From NCBI GenBank assembly GCA_026075535.2, contig AP026540.1, positions 1,798,001-1,862,000 on the forward strand: a stretch of 64,000 nucleotides of DNA, read 5' to 3'. Shown here one piece after another: positions 22,191-34,031 of this stretch (positions are counted from its first letter, which is position 1; the number at the start of each line of letters is the position of its first letter). The position numbers were made by a program, and so were the translations under genes. Under the pieces are notes generated by a model. That model did not search any database and had not been told where the DNA came from. It saw only the letters and a program-made list of their open reading frames with translations. This DNA comes from Tricholoma matsutake (Eukaryota > Basidiomycota > Agaricomycetes > Agaricales > Tricholomataceae).

Positions 22191-23308
22191 TCACCTCGCT
22201 GTACCAGATGTTCCTGGTCGCATCTTCGCTGGCTTCTTCATGGGGTTCTGCGGCCCGCTGACATTTGAACCCACTACAGCAGCATTCAGAGATGTAGAAC
22301 CTCCTGAAACTTGAGGCAAGGCGGTCGGCGAGATCCCAGAAGTGCTACCCGAGGGCACTGCCCTATTGTCGGCGGTAACTCCCGCGAGTGTCACTATCGT
22401 AACGGCTTCCCCATCCAGGTTGACCGAGTTATCAGAAATCACAGGTAACTGAGAGCCATTTGGGGAAGTGTGGCTATCCTGGACAGTCAAGAGGTCATTG
22501 CCGCGGGCGCAAGATGATACGGTCGGGGCAGCGGCGAGCGGGGCAGGTCCATCTACTGGTGCGGCACAGGGTGTTGCTGTGGTGGGAGGCGTGGGCGAGA
22601 TACTGTCTGCCATGGGCGTTGCTGTAACACAGGCGTTCACATCAAACTGTTCTGAGGAACCTTGGGAAGTAGTCAAAGGATTCTTTGTATACAGATTGTG
22701 AGCAATATCCTGATGAAAGCTTGTAACACTTACCTGCAAGGGAAACTGGCGGATTGTTACGGGATGTCCATGCACAATAGGTGGCTCAGTGCAGGAAGGC
22801 GTCGGTGAGGAGCCGACCGATGCTGGGCTTGCAGTGACGCACATATCCATGAGCAACTGCGACTGTTACGAGAAACCTGGAGAAAGGGTCAAAAGATTCT
22901 GAAAAACCATGAGCAACTTCCCAGAATGAAAGCGCAGGGTGCTTACTTGCGATGCAAGAGGGGAAGTCGGTGGATTGATGCGCTGGGGGTTGGTCTCGCC
23001 CACCAATGATGGGACGGTAACCATGTCACTTGAGCTCGGAGCGGTCAACGTTGGTGCATCCTAAACCACACCAGTTTATGCTTTGGCAGTGTCAGCGACA
23101 ACCGATGATAAAAGAAACTGACTACAACATTCAAGTTAACATGAGGTATTGTTTCACCACTGGTGGGAGCCTGCGTGACAACGATCGACGGGGCTGAGTT
23201 GTTGTCGCTCAGTAGTATTCCTCCCGACATCATGAAACCCTGTCGGAAATAAACGAAAGTGCAGTTGTGTATCTGAGATGCTGACTTGTGAGCTGGTAGG
23301 TAAGTCAT
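22191..23308 (-). CDS. Ser/Thr/Pro-rich hypothetical protein with duplicated exon modules
   Basis: Three minus-strand open blocks (23045-23308, 22866-23048 and 22191-22856) look like exons of one low-complexity gene. Splice-like sites are seen on the minus strand: a GTAAGC donor near 22948 with a TTTTTCAG acceptor near 22902, and a GTAAGTG donor near 22733. The exons repeat a module, ACVTASPASVGSSPTP and ACVTATPMADSISPTP, and the introns also resemble each other (both contain GCTTTCAT and then TTGCTCA), so an exon plus its intron seems to have been copied. Composition is Ser/Thr/Pro/Val-rich, without a signal peptide I can place. No function is proposed. It could be a wall or secreted protein fragment, or simply non-coding DNA with biased composition. 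Confidence 0.38.
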
Positions 23309-24428
23309 TTACTGGTTGCAATACGTGACCTGCTGTTATGCGCCTTGTGGAAAATGGGTAAAGGAATCACACCAATACAACACATGCATCGGGTTGGTGG
23401 ATAGATCTGGGTATCAAAGCTTCCATAGATATCGAACTGGTACTGAGAGTCAGCGAAGGAGCCGCCTTACAGGTCGTCAGTAAGCAACACCCAGGATATT
23501 GGATGTGCTGACCTGACTGACTACTAGCTGTTCACATAACAACTTATTACTCTAAAATGGAGGCGTTCATGCCAGGCTTTAGCCATGGCCCAATTGGACA
23601 AGTTCATGTCTTGCCGAAACAAGATGGTATTCCATTTGATCTTCGACACCCAGGAGGCGGTTGAAAGAGAGCTTCGTAGACAGGGCCTCCTCTGAAAGTC
23701 GGTTTTTGGAAGCTGAGTAGCTAATGGGATTTCGCAATCAGAGATAAGAAGGTGCTATAACAAAAGGTTACTTCAACCTTGAGAATGACAATTCATTGAT
23801 GCGTAGCAGGATGGCAGCTTGCGTTAAGACGTCTAAATGCTGTTCGATAACTGGCGATACATGAGACTAGTGAACGCTATTCAGTGAACGCTACATACTC
23901 GAACTCGAACTCCGAACGTCAACGCGGTCCCTCCACAATCCAAACTCCCGCGTCTCGACACGCTAACACTTGTCACCCAACGTGTTGTCGCCTATTACGC
24001 GTTCCAGCCGGTGGTCCTGCACTATCAACCTTATTTCCAAGTGGAATCGAGTGAGACCACCAGCTATATTCATGCCCTAACGTTCACTACGACTTCGAGC
24101 ATGACCAGATGGGCCTATCTCGGAGGTTGACTGTACTTGATTTGGGGGGACGCTGAGGGTAGGGTTGTTGTGGGTGACTCATGAAAATGGTATGAGCGAG
24201 GATTATCCCAAGAGTTCTATGTAACCTTACATACATAAATTCCTCGTCCACACTAGCGGTCCTGCCCAGAATAACGGCTCAGCTCTCCTGAGGAAACAGT
24301 AGCTGGACGTTGTGGTGCTAGATTGAAAGGTATATTACAAAGGTCGATTGTCATCGATGGCGTAACCATCATCAGAAAGCACGAGGTACATACTCTAGCG
24401 CGCAAGCTCGTCCTTGTTCTGATTCATC
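23309..24428. other. About 1.1 kb without a supported gene
   Basis: No recognisable coding signal or repeat. The right part should contain the promoter of the NACHT gene that starts at 24429. Confidence 0.4.
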
Positions 24429-25657
24429 ATGCCCAAGTTTAATCTCCTCAAGAAGTTTCGAAAAACGAAGGCCCGAACGCCACCCTCCTCTCCGTTGAGC
24501 TCCAATGTGGTTCAACAACAGCCTTTGCGAGCCCCGGCTCCGAATCCTAATCCAGATGGCCCTACGATGTCGGAGGCAAAACCGCCCAGCGTCCCTGCTA
24601 CCTCGGCAGCCCAGGAGCCATTGCGAGCCCCAACGCCAAATGCCATTCCGCTTAGTTCAGAGATTGCTTCTACGAGCGGTTCTACGGCGAAAGATACGGC
24701 GCTTAACGCCTTGAAGCTAGCGATGCAGATCGTGGCTGATGCTCCTGTGCCGGGCATTAAAGTTGCAATGTCAGGATTGTTGACAATCATTGTAAAAGTT
24801 CAAGTACGTTGGCGAAGGATCAGATGCTTGTGGACGCTGACCCAATGGGGCAATTGCTTAGGAAACCTCAGGAAACACCCAGGGTTTCCTAGACCTAGCT
24901 ACGCGGATGGAGAATCTCCAACCTATCTTCTCGAAGATGAAGGATATGGAAGTCGAAGGCACTACCGCGGACATATTTCAGAAGCTGGTAGCGTGAGTGT
25001 CGTAGATATTCATTGATTGGTCTCCTTGATATTTTTCTGTATTAGCGAAATCAACAGCCTGACTGCCGAGATAAAACGGGCGAGATCTAATGGAACATTG
25101 GCCAAGTTTTTCAATAGCACTAATGATGCATCTTCACTTAAAAGCCATAACGACCACCTCGATCAAATTATCTCTGGGGCTAATGTGAGTCAATCAGTCA
25201 TTGCTGGTATGGTGGCCCTTAACTATCCTTGTCATGATGATAAAGCTTGCCATCACTGTTGATATCCACCAGGAAGTCCAGGAAGGGTTCAAGGTTGGAT
25301 GATGCCACTCTGATCATATCCTGGTGAAACTCAACATCATTTGCAGTTGCTCCATAGTACCACAGGTTAATATTCCCTTATTCTGTTGTCTTCTTCCAAG
25401 TTCCATTACCAGAAAAGCTAATAAGTCATATTTTGTCCAGATGATGAACGAAAAAAAAATTTCTTGGTTATCTGCAACAGTGCCCACTAACAACTATGAT
25501 GCTGCATGTGAGAAATGTCTTGGAGACACAGCATCCTGGATCTTTAAGGAGGACCATTTTGTGCATTGGAAGCAGGGTCCAGATTCAGTCCTCCGTTTGA
25601 TTGGAAAATGTGAGTCAAGACAACCTGATATCTGATTATCTGCTCATGATAGTCTAG

Positions 25658-25682
25658 CGGGAAGTGGCAAGACAATATTATG
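25658..25682 (+). other. 25-nt micro-exon carrying the P-loop
   Basis: This exon holds nearly the whole Walker A loop (GSGKTIL). It is flanked by introns 25610-25657 (48 bp) and 25683-25734 (52 bp), both GT-AG. The reading frame is continuous only with these boundaries. Confidence 0.65.
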
Positions 25683-26273
25683 GTATGTAACTTCCACTGA
25701 ATTGACAAGAAGGTTCCAAGACTATGAATTCTAGTGCATCAATTATCAAATTTATCAAGGATGATGGTGCTACTTGTGCATACTTCTTCTTTGACAGTAG
25801 AGATGCCCAAGGATCTCTACAATCATATGATGGCCTCCTGTGCTCCATCACTTATCAGCTATGTGGCCATCTTGATGCATTTCCTGATATATTGATGGCA
25901 AGTTACAAGAATTCTCATTCTGGCACCACTCCACCATCATGGGATGTTGTTGAGCAGATTTGTACCTCTGCACTTCAACAGTTACCAGAGACATCCATCA
26001 TTATTGATGCATTGGATGAATGCACTGAAATAGACAAGGTTGCAGGATGGCTAAGAAAGATCATAACTGCAGAAGGAAGGAGATTGCATGTGTTGATAAC
26101 TAGTTGGGATGAGCCTCATATCACTGGTCATCTTTCAAGAATTCCACTGCAACAAGCCATCCATGTTGATGACTTGACTGGAGCTGATATGGAGCTATAC
26201 ATCAATTCAACCATCAATGATTATGAAGGCCTGAAAGGATGGAGTGCTGAAATGCAGATGAATATTAGGCAGT

Positions 26274-26278
26274 CTTTG
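26274..26278 (+). repeat. Left target-site duplication of Gypsy copy 2
   Basis: CTTTG, repeated exactly at 32315-32319 on the other side of the element: a perfect 5-bp duplication, the size expected for Ty3/Gypsy integrases. Confidence 0.92.
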
Positions 26279-26704
26279 TATAAGGGCAACCTAAGCCTCT
26301 AGCAAAGGGAAATCCGAAGTTAAAATTATACTACATAATACAGGCATTGGGGACACACCTAGCAAAGGGAAATCTGAAGAGAAAACTCTAAGGATCCCCT
26401 TGCTGATGCCCAGTATATGTGAAGACGACAAAAATCAAATATAACCTAAAAATAGAAAAAGGCAGAGATAGGCAGATCAAGGCCTCCGAATGACATCATA
26501 CCAAGGGGTATGTGTCGGAAGGGGTACTCCGCCTCTAAATATAAAAGTGTCAACATGTACAAACATGATAGCAAGGGAAAATTAGTAATAAAATCTGGAA
26601 AAATCATAGAAAATGAAAAATAGAAGGAAATGAGGTGGGGAAAAATATAGGACAAACATAAAAAATAGGAAAAACACACAGGGCACCCCCCTAGTCCCCT
26701 TATA
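26279..26704 (-). repeat. Left LTR of Gypsy copy 2
   Basis: 426 bp; starts TATAAGGGCAACC and ends CCCCTTATA (the other LTRs end CCCCTTACA). A purine tract AGAGAGGGGGTGA lies on the minus strand just inside. Confidence 0.95.
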
Positions 26705-26745
26705 TCACCCCCTCTCTAAGATGCATCGCCCCGATGCATTTGAAA

Positions 26746-29700
26746 TCACATACGACCAAAGTCCATGACTTGAATGCGACATGGTGCAGCAGTGTGCCGT
26801 CGGTGGAATTCCTTGATTAACCGAGGGGCATTTACATCAGACTCTTCAACCCATGAGTTCTCCTCATACCCATAACCCTTCCAATGTACCAAATACTGGA
26901 GTTTTCCTCGACACAAATGGCTGTCCAAGATTGACTTGACTTCGTATTGGGGTTCTCCCTCGATCACTGTAGGTGGTGGTGGTGGGTGTGAATGGCATCC
27001 TGGGAACGGATCTGGGGGAGCTGGAAGCAATTTGACGACATGGAAGATGGGATGGAGTCTGGACATGGAGGCTGGGAGGCATAGACAATAGGCATGCATT
27101 CCAATGCACTTGACAATGGGGAAAGGTCCCAAGAAGCAATGAGCGAGTTCTTGGATGGACGTGTAGTGGAGACGTCACTGGAGTCAAGATAAACTCGATC
27201 ACCAACCTTGTACTGAGGGGTTGGGGAGTGGCGTTGGTTGTAAAATTGCGCCATGTCGTCCTTCGCCTGCCCTTGCCTCCTCCAAGCTATCCCTCATGCG
27301 TTCTGTGAACTCATTCACCGTCTCGATGTGTGAGGGAGTTTGGCGAGGTTCAAATCCCATACATGGATGTCGTCCAGTGTCTAAGAGGAAAGGGGTCTGT
27401 TGAGTGGAAGCATGGACATGGTTGTTGTATCCGAACTCGGCCAAAGGAAGGAGATTATCCCAATCGTCCTGGCATTCATTGACAAAGAGGTGGATGTACT
27501 GCTCCAGTTCCTGGTTGACTCGCTCCGTCTGGCCATCAGTTTGTGGGTGATAAGCAGTTGAAGCGAGGAGTTTGATCCCCAGGAGTCGGTACAGCTCACA
27601 AGTGAACTCTGCCATGAACTGAGGGCCATGATCCGAGAGGAAGGCACCAGGAAGTCCATGTAATTTCCACACGTGGTGGAGGTAGAGTCGAGCAGCACCT
27701 AGGGCACTGACAGTGGTGTGAGTGGGAATGAAGTGAGCGCATTTTCCCACTGAGTCAACTGTGCACATCACCACATCAAACCCGTTTGACTCTGGCATGT
27801 CCACTACAAAGTCGACGCTGATGACATCCCAATGACTCTCTGGAACAGGAAGAGGGTGTAGCTCACCAATAGGCTTGCAACGAGGAACCTTGGTGTGTAA
27901 GCAAAGGTCACAAGTGCGACAATACCGACCAATGAGCCGTGACATTTGTGGCCACCAATAGTTCTGTGAGGTGAGCTCCAAGGTCTTCCAGCATCTGGGG
28001 TGGCCAGCAATCTGTGAGTCATGGTGTTGGGATATGATGCACCGGTGAAGGTCTGGGTCATTGGGAACATAGATGCGATCCCTAAAATACAACAAGTCCT
28101 CCTTTTCAGCCCACTCTGCTGCACATAAGGAAAGGGTCGATCCCTTCCTCAGTTCTTTAACAGCTTGGGCGACAACATCCTCATGTAAACCGCTACGGTT
28201 TGCGCAATGAATGTCACGTAGGATGTCCCACTCCTCGCCCTGGGGTGCGATGCCTTCCAGTGCCTGAATGGTGAACAGGTCTGGCTGCAACAGCACAATG
28301 TTTTGGTTGTCACCGCTGCCATCCCCATGGTCTGCACGTCAGGATAGGGCATCGGTCTTCCCCATGCTGCGACCCGGACGGTGGTGCAAGGAGAAGTTGA
28401 ATCTAGATAGATACAGGGACCAATGAGCTTGACGACGGTTCAATTTCTTGGCCGTCATGAAGTACTCAAGATTCTTGTGATCCATCCAAATTTCCACCTT
28501 GTGTTGGGCACCCTCGAGGAAGTGTTGCCACTCCTCAAGCGCACGCATTATCGCCAACATTTCCTTGTCATGGATCTCATAGTTTTGCTCTACAGCACTA
28601 AGGCTTTTGGAGTAGAACGCAACAGGATGCCACTTCTGGTCCTCCAGAGACTGCTGAGACAACATGGCACCCATCGCAAAGTCAGAACTGTCGGCTTCTA
28701 CATGAAAAGGACGCGAATTGTCAGCAAAGGTAAGGATCAGAGCAGAAGTGACCATCTCCTTAAGCTTTTCAAATGCCTCCTGTTGTGCATTATTCCACCT
28801 CCATGCCTCCTTTCCTGTCAAGTCAAACAGTGGTCGTGCATGATGTGAGAAATCCTTGATAAAACACCGATAGAAATTGATGAAGCCCAGGAAAGACTGC
28901 ACCTCCTTCTTGTTCGTGGGCGTCAGCCAAGCTGTGACCCCGTTTACCTTGATAGGATCCATCTCCACTTGACCCTCCGAGATAATCAGGCCGAGGTACT
29001 CGATCTTGGTCCTTTCAAACTCGCATTTGTCCTGACGAAGGTAGAGTTTGTACCGTCGAAGTCGCTCTAGGATGAGGCGCGTGATGTGATGGTGCTCTTC
29101 AACTGTGCGAGTGAAGATGAGGATGTCGTCGAGATAGATGCAGACAACACCTTCAAGGATGAGGTCGTGGAAGATGTCGTTCATCATGGTCTGAAAGGTG
29201 GCAGGGCTATTAGTAAGGCCAAAGAACATGACAAGCGGTTCAAAAAGACCACGGTTGGTACAAAAGGCTGCCTTCCACTCATCTCCCTCCTTTATCCTCA
29301 CATTATTATAGCCCCAACAGACATTGAGCTTGGTGAAGTATTGGGCTCCATGGAGCTGGTTTACGAGTTCAGAGATGAGGGGTAGTGGGTAGCAATTTTT
29401 GACTGTGATGTTGTTGAGCCTTCTGTAGTCTTGAACCGGTCGAAGTGAGCCATCCTTCTTCTTTGACAAAGAAAAAGGGAGAGGCCATGGGTGACTTCGA
29501 TGGTTGAATACGTCCAGAGGCCAGGTGCTCGTCGATGAACTGGTCAAGCTGCCATTGTTCTTCCGGAGAGAGAGGATAGACCTTGCAGGATGAAGGGGTT
29601 GTGCCGGGGGTGAGTTCGATCGCGTGATCCCATGGCTTGCGTGCAGGAAGAGAGTCAAATGACTCCTTGGAGAACACGTCTTCAAACTCATGGAGATGAG

Positions 29701-30616
29701 GGAGTAAGGAGTTAGTAGAGGATTTAGCAGCGTTGTTTTTGTGGAAGGCCTCGGCGAGGCATTGGGATATGTTCGATGTGGCACACACCTCATGCAATGA
29801 GCGAATCGCAGTGTAGAAGATCCGATCACCCTCCTCCACTTCCTCTGGGTCCTCATCATCATCATCTGAGTCCGGCATTAGATCAGGAACCCCTTCCAAT
29901 TCCACTTCAGGTATAGGCAGGGGTCCAGCACGACACTTCTGAGTACGTCATATCGCTGCCTTCTGTCCACGACGTTCTTGCCTGGCTTCTGTGAAACACG
30001 TCCGACAGCGGGATGGACATCGGCTCATGGTAACCTCCCCGGTATGCCAGTCGACCTCTGGGTTATGGTCTCGAAGCCATGGATATCCCAAAATCACCTT
30101 TTGCTTTCCTAATTGAGTGACAGCAAAAAGGGCATGCTCACTATGATCTTTGTAACGGAGAACCAGGTCTGCAACCTCTCGGATGGCACCAGCTTCATTT
30201 GGGGATCCATCCATGTTATATACAGGTATCAGACGTGAGAGTGAGCGAGTATTTAGGCGATGTTGTTGTACCAGATGGGAATCAATGAAGAGACCAGTCG
30301 CACCAGAGTCCAGGAGCGCAGAGACACTGAGTATCTGTGCAGTGTCGGTCGTCTGCAGTTCGATGGCTAGGTTCAAGGAATGTGCAGAGGGAGTGGATGC
30401 CACAATATACTTGTGTGGTAGTTTATGCTCCCATGATTTAATTTTGGGACGTGGAGTAGAAGGAGAGATGGGGAGAGCAGGTACGTCTTTAGCCAACTTT
30501 GAAGGGTCAGAGAGGGGAGCAGTCACAGAAATGGATTCATTCTCTGGGGATTCAACTGACAAGACTTCAAAGCAGTTATGGACAGGCAGTGAGGGCATAC
30601 GATTCACTCGCTGCAA
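26746..30616 (-). pseudogene. Gypsy copy 2 pol, broken
   Basis: Protease in 29948-30616 (LLDSGATGLFID, intact active-site triad), ended by TGA at 29948-29950 where copy 1 has CGA. RT and RNase H in 28339-29865 (KKKDGSLRPVQDYR, YLDD), entered after a one-base insertion near 29463 and ended by TGA at 28339-28341. Integrase in 27199-28296 with all catalytic landmarks visible: SVDFVVDMPES, FLSDHGPQFM and TERVNQELEQYI. The chromodomain part in 26746-27132 is separated by small deletions. The integrase is better preserved than in copy 1. Confidence 0.92.
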
Positions 30617-31857
30617 ATAGGAAAATCCTGCTCCTCTACAACTTCCAACTTAATCTCCTCTGCAACTTGATCCTTTGCTTCCTCAACATCTACAAGCTCC
30701 AACAAATCTTGCAGGAGTTCGTCTCGTCCCTCGGGGGTGAGCATGTGGATATCCTGACGATGGGGACACACTCCAGCCCTGTGTCCAGGTTCCCCACAAC
30801 AGTAGCAGAGATCCAACTTACGTGCACGGCTGCGGGCTGCATCATTATCCATTGGTACTGGGACATTGACGGCTGGTGTGGGAGTTTGATGAACAGGAAT
30901 GGGGTTAGGGCAGGGGAGGCTTTGATTGAAGGTGTAGGGTGTATGAGTGGTAGTTGGAGCATGGAATGCAGCATTAAACACCACATTTGTGAGTCGGTTC
31001 TCATCACAGAGTGAAGCAGCTTCATACCAAGCAAGGATATCATCGTCCGCTGGGTGCCCTTCCAACATCTGTGCAATCTGGTCCTGAATTTCTTGGTTGA
31101 GCCCCTGTCGGAACTTCACCACCACTGGTAACCCACTCCCATATCCTGCCATGTCCACCAAATCCTTGAACTCATCGATATAGTCGTCCACAGATCGATG
31201 TCCCTGGTGGTAAGCGGATGACTCAAGTCGTGTCACTGCTCGGTGGCATTCATTGAGGGGGCAGAAGTGGCATACAAACTCAGCTCGAAAGTCACCCCAA
31301 GTGGAGAAAGGTAGAGAACCGAGTTCTTTAGTTTGACGTAGGATACGGTCCACATAGAGATAGGCACGTTCAGATTTCATGTATGTGAAGGCCCAATAAA
31401 TTTTTGCAGTCTCATTGACAAATTGATGCGACTGGAGACTAATGTATAACTCACAGGAATTAAGGAATGCATGTCCCTGCGCACATGCACCATTAAATTT
31501 GGTGGGGGGGGACGGTTTGATCTGGGCACGTTCCTTAGTGGACACGTTTGGCAAAACGTCGTTGTTGGGTGTGCTTGGAGTCGTAAAGGGGGAACTATTG
31601 GTCGTAGGGTTAGCCTGGAGGGTCCTAACAAAGTTTTCAATCGTAGATTTAAGTGAGTCGATTTGCGTGCGCATTCCGGAAACGTCACTTTCAAGCGCGT
31701 CGAAGCGTTCTGATGTGTCCATGTCGCTAGGGAGCACGTTGGGCAAAAATGGCGGCGTAATAAAGGCGAGATTATCTGGAACGGTGTGTAGGGACTCTGT
31801 GGAGCTTTGGGAAGCATCATCCAGTCCATACCTGCCTATCTTGGGCAGCGCGTTCAC
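30604..31857 (-). CDS. Gypsy copy 2 gag, intact open frame (417 aa)
   Basis: One uninterrupted frame. The N-terminal third is Ser/Thr/Pro-rich with a predicted helical segment (RFDALESDVSGMRTQIDSLK), the centre has the retrotransposon gag region (FLNSCELYISL ... YWAFTYMKSERAYLYV ... EFKDLVDMAGYGS), and near the C-terminus is a zinc knuckle CYCCGEPGHRAGVCPH. Length and layout fit chromovirus Gag. It overlaps the start of the protease/pol frame (30616) by a few bases, in another frame. Confidence 0.88.
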   Translation of the reverse strand: MNALPKIGRYGLDDASQSSTESLHTVPDNLAFITPPFLPNVLPSDMDTSERFDALESDVSGMRTQIDSLKSTIENFVRTLQANPTTNSSPFTTPSTPNNDVLPNVSTKERAQIKPSPPTKFNGACAQGHAFLNSCELYISLQSHQFVNETAKIYWAFTYMKSERAYLYVDRILRQTKELGSLPFSTWGDFRAEFVCHFCPLNECHRAVTRLESSAYHQGHRSVDDYIDEFKDLVDMAGYGSGLPVVVKFRQGLNQEIQDQIAQMLEGHPADDDILAWYEAASLCDENRLTNVVFNAAFHAPTTTHTPYTFNQSLPCPNPIPVHQTPTPAVNVPVPMDNDAARSRARKLDLCYCCGEPGHRAGVCPHRQDIHMLTPEGRDELLQDLLELVDVEEAKDQVAEEIKLEVVEEQDFPICSE

Positions 31858-31888
31858 GATTTTCAGGCCTTAGGGGAGAGTTTTCTAC

Positions 31889-32314
31889 TATAAGGGCAAC
31901 CTAAGCCTCTAGCAAAGGGAAATCTGAAGTTAAAATTATACTACATAATACAGGCATTGGGGACACACCTAGCAAAGGGAAATCTGAAGAGAAAACTCTA
32001 AGGATCCCCTTGCTGATGCCCAGTATATGTGAAGACGACAAAAATCAAATATAACATAAAAATAGAAAAAGGCGGAGATAGGCGGATCAAGGCCACCGAA
32101 TGACATCATACCAAGGGGTATGTGTCGGAAGGGGTACTCCACCTCTAAATATAAAAGTGTCAACATGTACAAACATGATAGCAAGGGAAAATTAGTAATA
32201 AAATCCAGAAAAATCATAGAAAATGAAAAATAGAAGGAAATGAGGTGGGGAAAAATATAGGATGAACATAAAAAATAGGAAAAACACACAGGGCACCCCC
32301 CTAGTCCCCTTACA
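31889..32314 (-). repeat. Right LTR of Gypsy copy 2 (5' LTR in element sense)
   Basis: 426 bp, same ends as the other LTRs. The self-priming pair is present here too: AGAGTTTTCT at 31877-31886 next to the LTR, and AGAAAACTCT at 31990-31999 inside it. Confidence 0.95.
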
Positions 32315-33191
32315 CTTTGCTTGCTGGTGCTGGTGGAATGTAACTCAAGTTGATAATAATTCTCAAAGTCATATGCTAAGTTCTATCTGGTTTTACAGGT
32401 TCCGATGGGTGGCAATGCAACTTGATGCACTGAATGACTGTTACAGCTACAATGAGCTCACAACCCAGTTAAAGAATCTGCCTCATGATCTCAATCAAAC
32501 ATATCAGCAAATCTTTGCCAAGATTAGGCCTCATCGCCGTGGCATTGTTCTGACCATCATGCAATGGCTTGCTTTTTCAAAAGCACCACTTTTGGTTGAC
32601 CAGATTTGTGAAGCTGTTGCAATTGTCATTGATGGCAACCAATACCCCAAGTTTGAACCAGGAAAGAAGTGGACAAGGCAGTCAGTGGAGAAAGCTTGTG
32701 CTAATCTTGTCACAGTTATGAATGGTAATATATTTCCCAGTTCTGACTTGAAAAAAAAGGGTCTGACAAAAAATGTAGGAGAGATTAAATTGGCACATTT
32801 CTCTATCAAAGAGTATCTCATTGGATTAGAGGCCAAGTTTGACAAGGAGCATTCCAGCTGCTTTATTGCAAAATCCTGCTCTGGATATCTGCTTCAATTC
32901 ACCACACATGACAGTCTGAATACAGACATTATCAATAACTTCCAGCTTGCTCCATATGCTGCAACATATTGGGTTAATCATGCTCATGATGCAGGAGAAA
33001 GTGGCAGAACATCAATAGTGTTGGAGAGCTTGATAGATGGTCTCTTCCAACCTGGTGGTGCAGCATTTGCTACATGGATACGAGTGTGGGAATCTGATTG
33101 ACCATGGCAAGGGATTAATCTGGCCAGAAGGCCAGGTGCATCCTCACTGTATTATGCATCATTTCATGGTCTGTGTAATCAAGTTCAACGA

Positions 33192-34031
33192 TTGATACAG
33201 AAGGGAGCAGATGTCAATGCACAAGGAGGGTTCTATGGCAATGTACTCCAAGCTGCATCATCTATGGGACATCAGGAGATTGTCAAGCTGCTGATAGAGA
33301 AGGGAGCAGATGTCAATGCACAAGGAGGCAGATATGGCAATGCACTCCAAGCTGCATCATCTATGGGACATCAGCAGATTGTCAAGCTGCTGATAGAGAA
33401 TGGAGCAGATGTCAATGCACAAGGAGGGTTATATGGCAATACACTCCGAGCTGCATCATTTATGGGACATCAGGAGATTGTCAAGCTACTGATAGACAAT
33501 GGAGCAGATGTCAATACACAAGGAGGGTTCTATGACAATGCACTCCAAGCTGCATCATCTGAGAGACATCAGGAGATTGTCAAGCTGCTGATAGAGAATG
33601 GAGCAAATGTCAATGCACAAGGAGGGGAATATGGCAATGTACTCCAAGCTGCATCATCTATGGGAGATCAGGAGATTGTCAAGCTGCTGATAGAGAATGG
33701 AGCAGATGTCAATGCACAAGGAGGGTACTATGGCAATGCACTCCAAGCTGCATCATCTATGGGAGATCAGGAGATTGTCAAACTGCTGATAGAGAATGGA
33801 GCAGATGTCAATGCACAAGGAGGGGTATATGGAAATTCACTCCAAGCTGCATCATCTAAGAGACATCAGGAGATTGTCAAGCTGCTGATAGAGAATGGAG
33901 CAGATGTCAATGCACAAGGAGGGTTATATGACAATGCACTCCAAGCTGCATCATGTATGGGACATCAGGAGATTGTCAAGCTGCTAATAGAGAAGGGAGC
34001 AGATGATGTCAATGCTCTTCATACTGAATAA
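33192..34031 (+). repeat. Eight 99-bp ankyrin units, nearly identical
   Basis: Eight units with a 33-residue period, consensus GADVNAQGGxYxNxLQAASxxxxQEIVKLLIE. Nearly all differences between units fall at the residue after GG (F, R, L, F, E, Y, V, L), at the residue after YxN, and at the MG/ER/KR and H/D positions. The rest is almost unchanged at the DNA level, which implies recent duplication or gene conversion. They form the sensor end of the NACHT gene. Confidence 0.93.

Larger units (their letters stand above)
26279..32314 (-). mobile_element. Ty3/Gypsy chromodomain LTR retrotransposon, copy 2
   Basis: A 6036-bp element on the minus strand with two 426-bp LTRs (26279-26704 and 31889-32314), a perfect CTTTG duplication and the same gene order as copy 1. 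Gag is intact; pol is broken by TGA codons at 28339-28341 and 29948-29950, a one-base insertion near 29463, an 11-bp deletion near 27265 and a one-base deletion near 27148. At the five places where one copy has TGA the other has CGA. It interrupts the NACHT gene in an exon. Probably no longer autonomous, though gag could still be made. Confidence 0.95.
24429..34031 (+). pseudogene. NACHT-ankyrin NLR-like gene, split by a Gypsy insertion
   Basis: A fungal STAND/NLR-type gene. Exons I can place: 24429-24803, 24862-24992, 25046-25184, then a linker with uncertain splicing (25185-25440), 25441-25609, 25658-25682, 25735-26278, [Gypsy 26279-32314], 32320-32339 and 32399-34031. Domains in order: Pro-rich N-terminus; a helical region (KDTALNALKLAMQIV ... 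FFNSTNDASSL) like the helical N-terminal domains of basidiomycete NACHT proteins; NACHT with Walker A GKSGSGKTILC and Walker B IIIDALDEC; a winged-helix-like region with LAHFSIKEYLIG; and eight ankyrin repeats. Such proteins are thought to be sensors of non-self and triggers of cell death in fungi. Damage: the Gypsy insertion and an in-frame TGA at 33099-33101 between the NACHT part and the ankyrin part. Removing the insertion with one target-site copy joins the frame exactly. Confidence 0.85.

Noticed and set aside
26446..26679. Repeated open frame of about 77 codons on the minus strand in each Gypsy LTR (also near 13623 and 31969)
   Set aside because: It falls entirely inside the LTRs and repeats because the LTR repeats; no domain, no start context.
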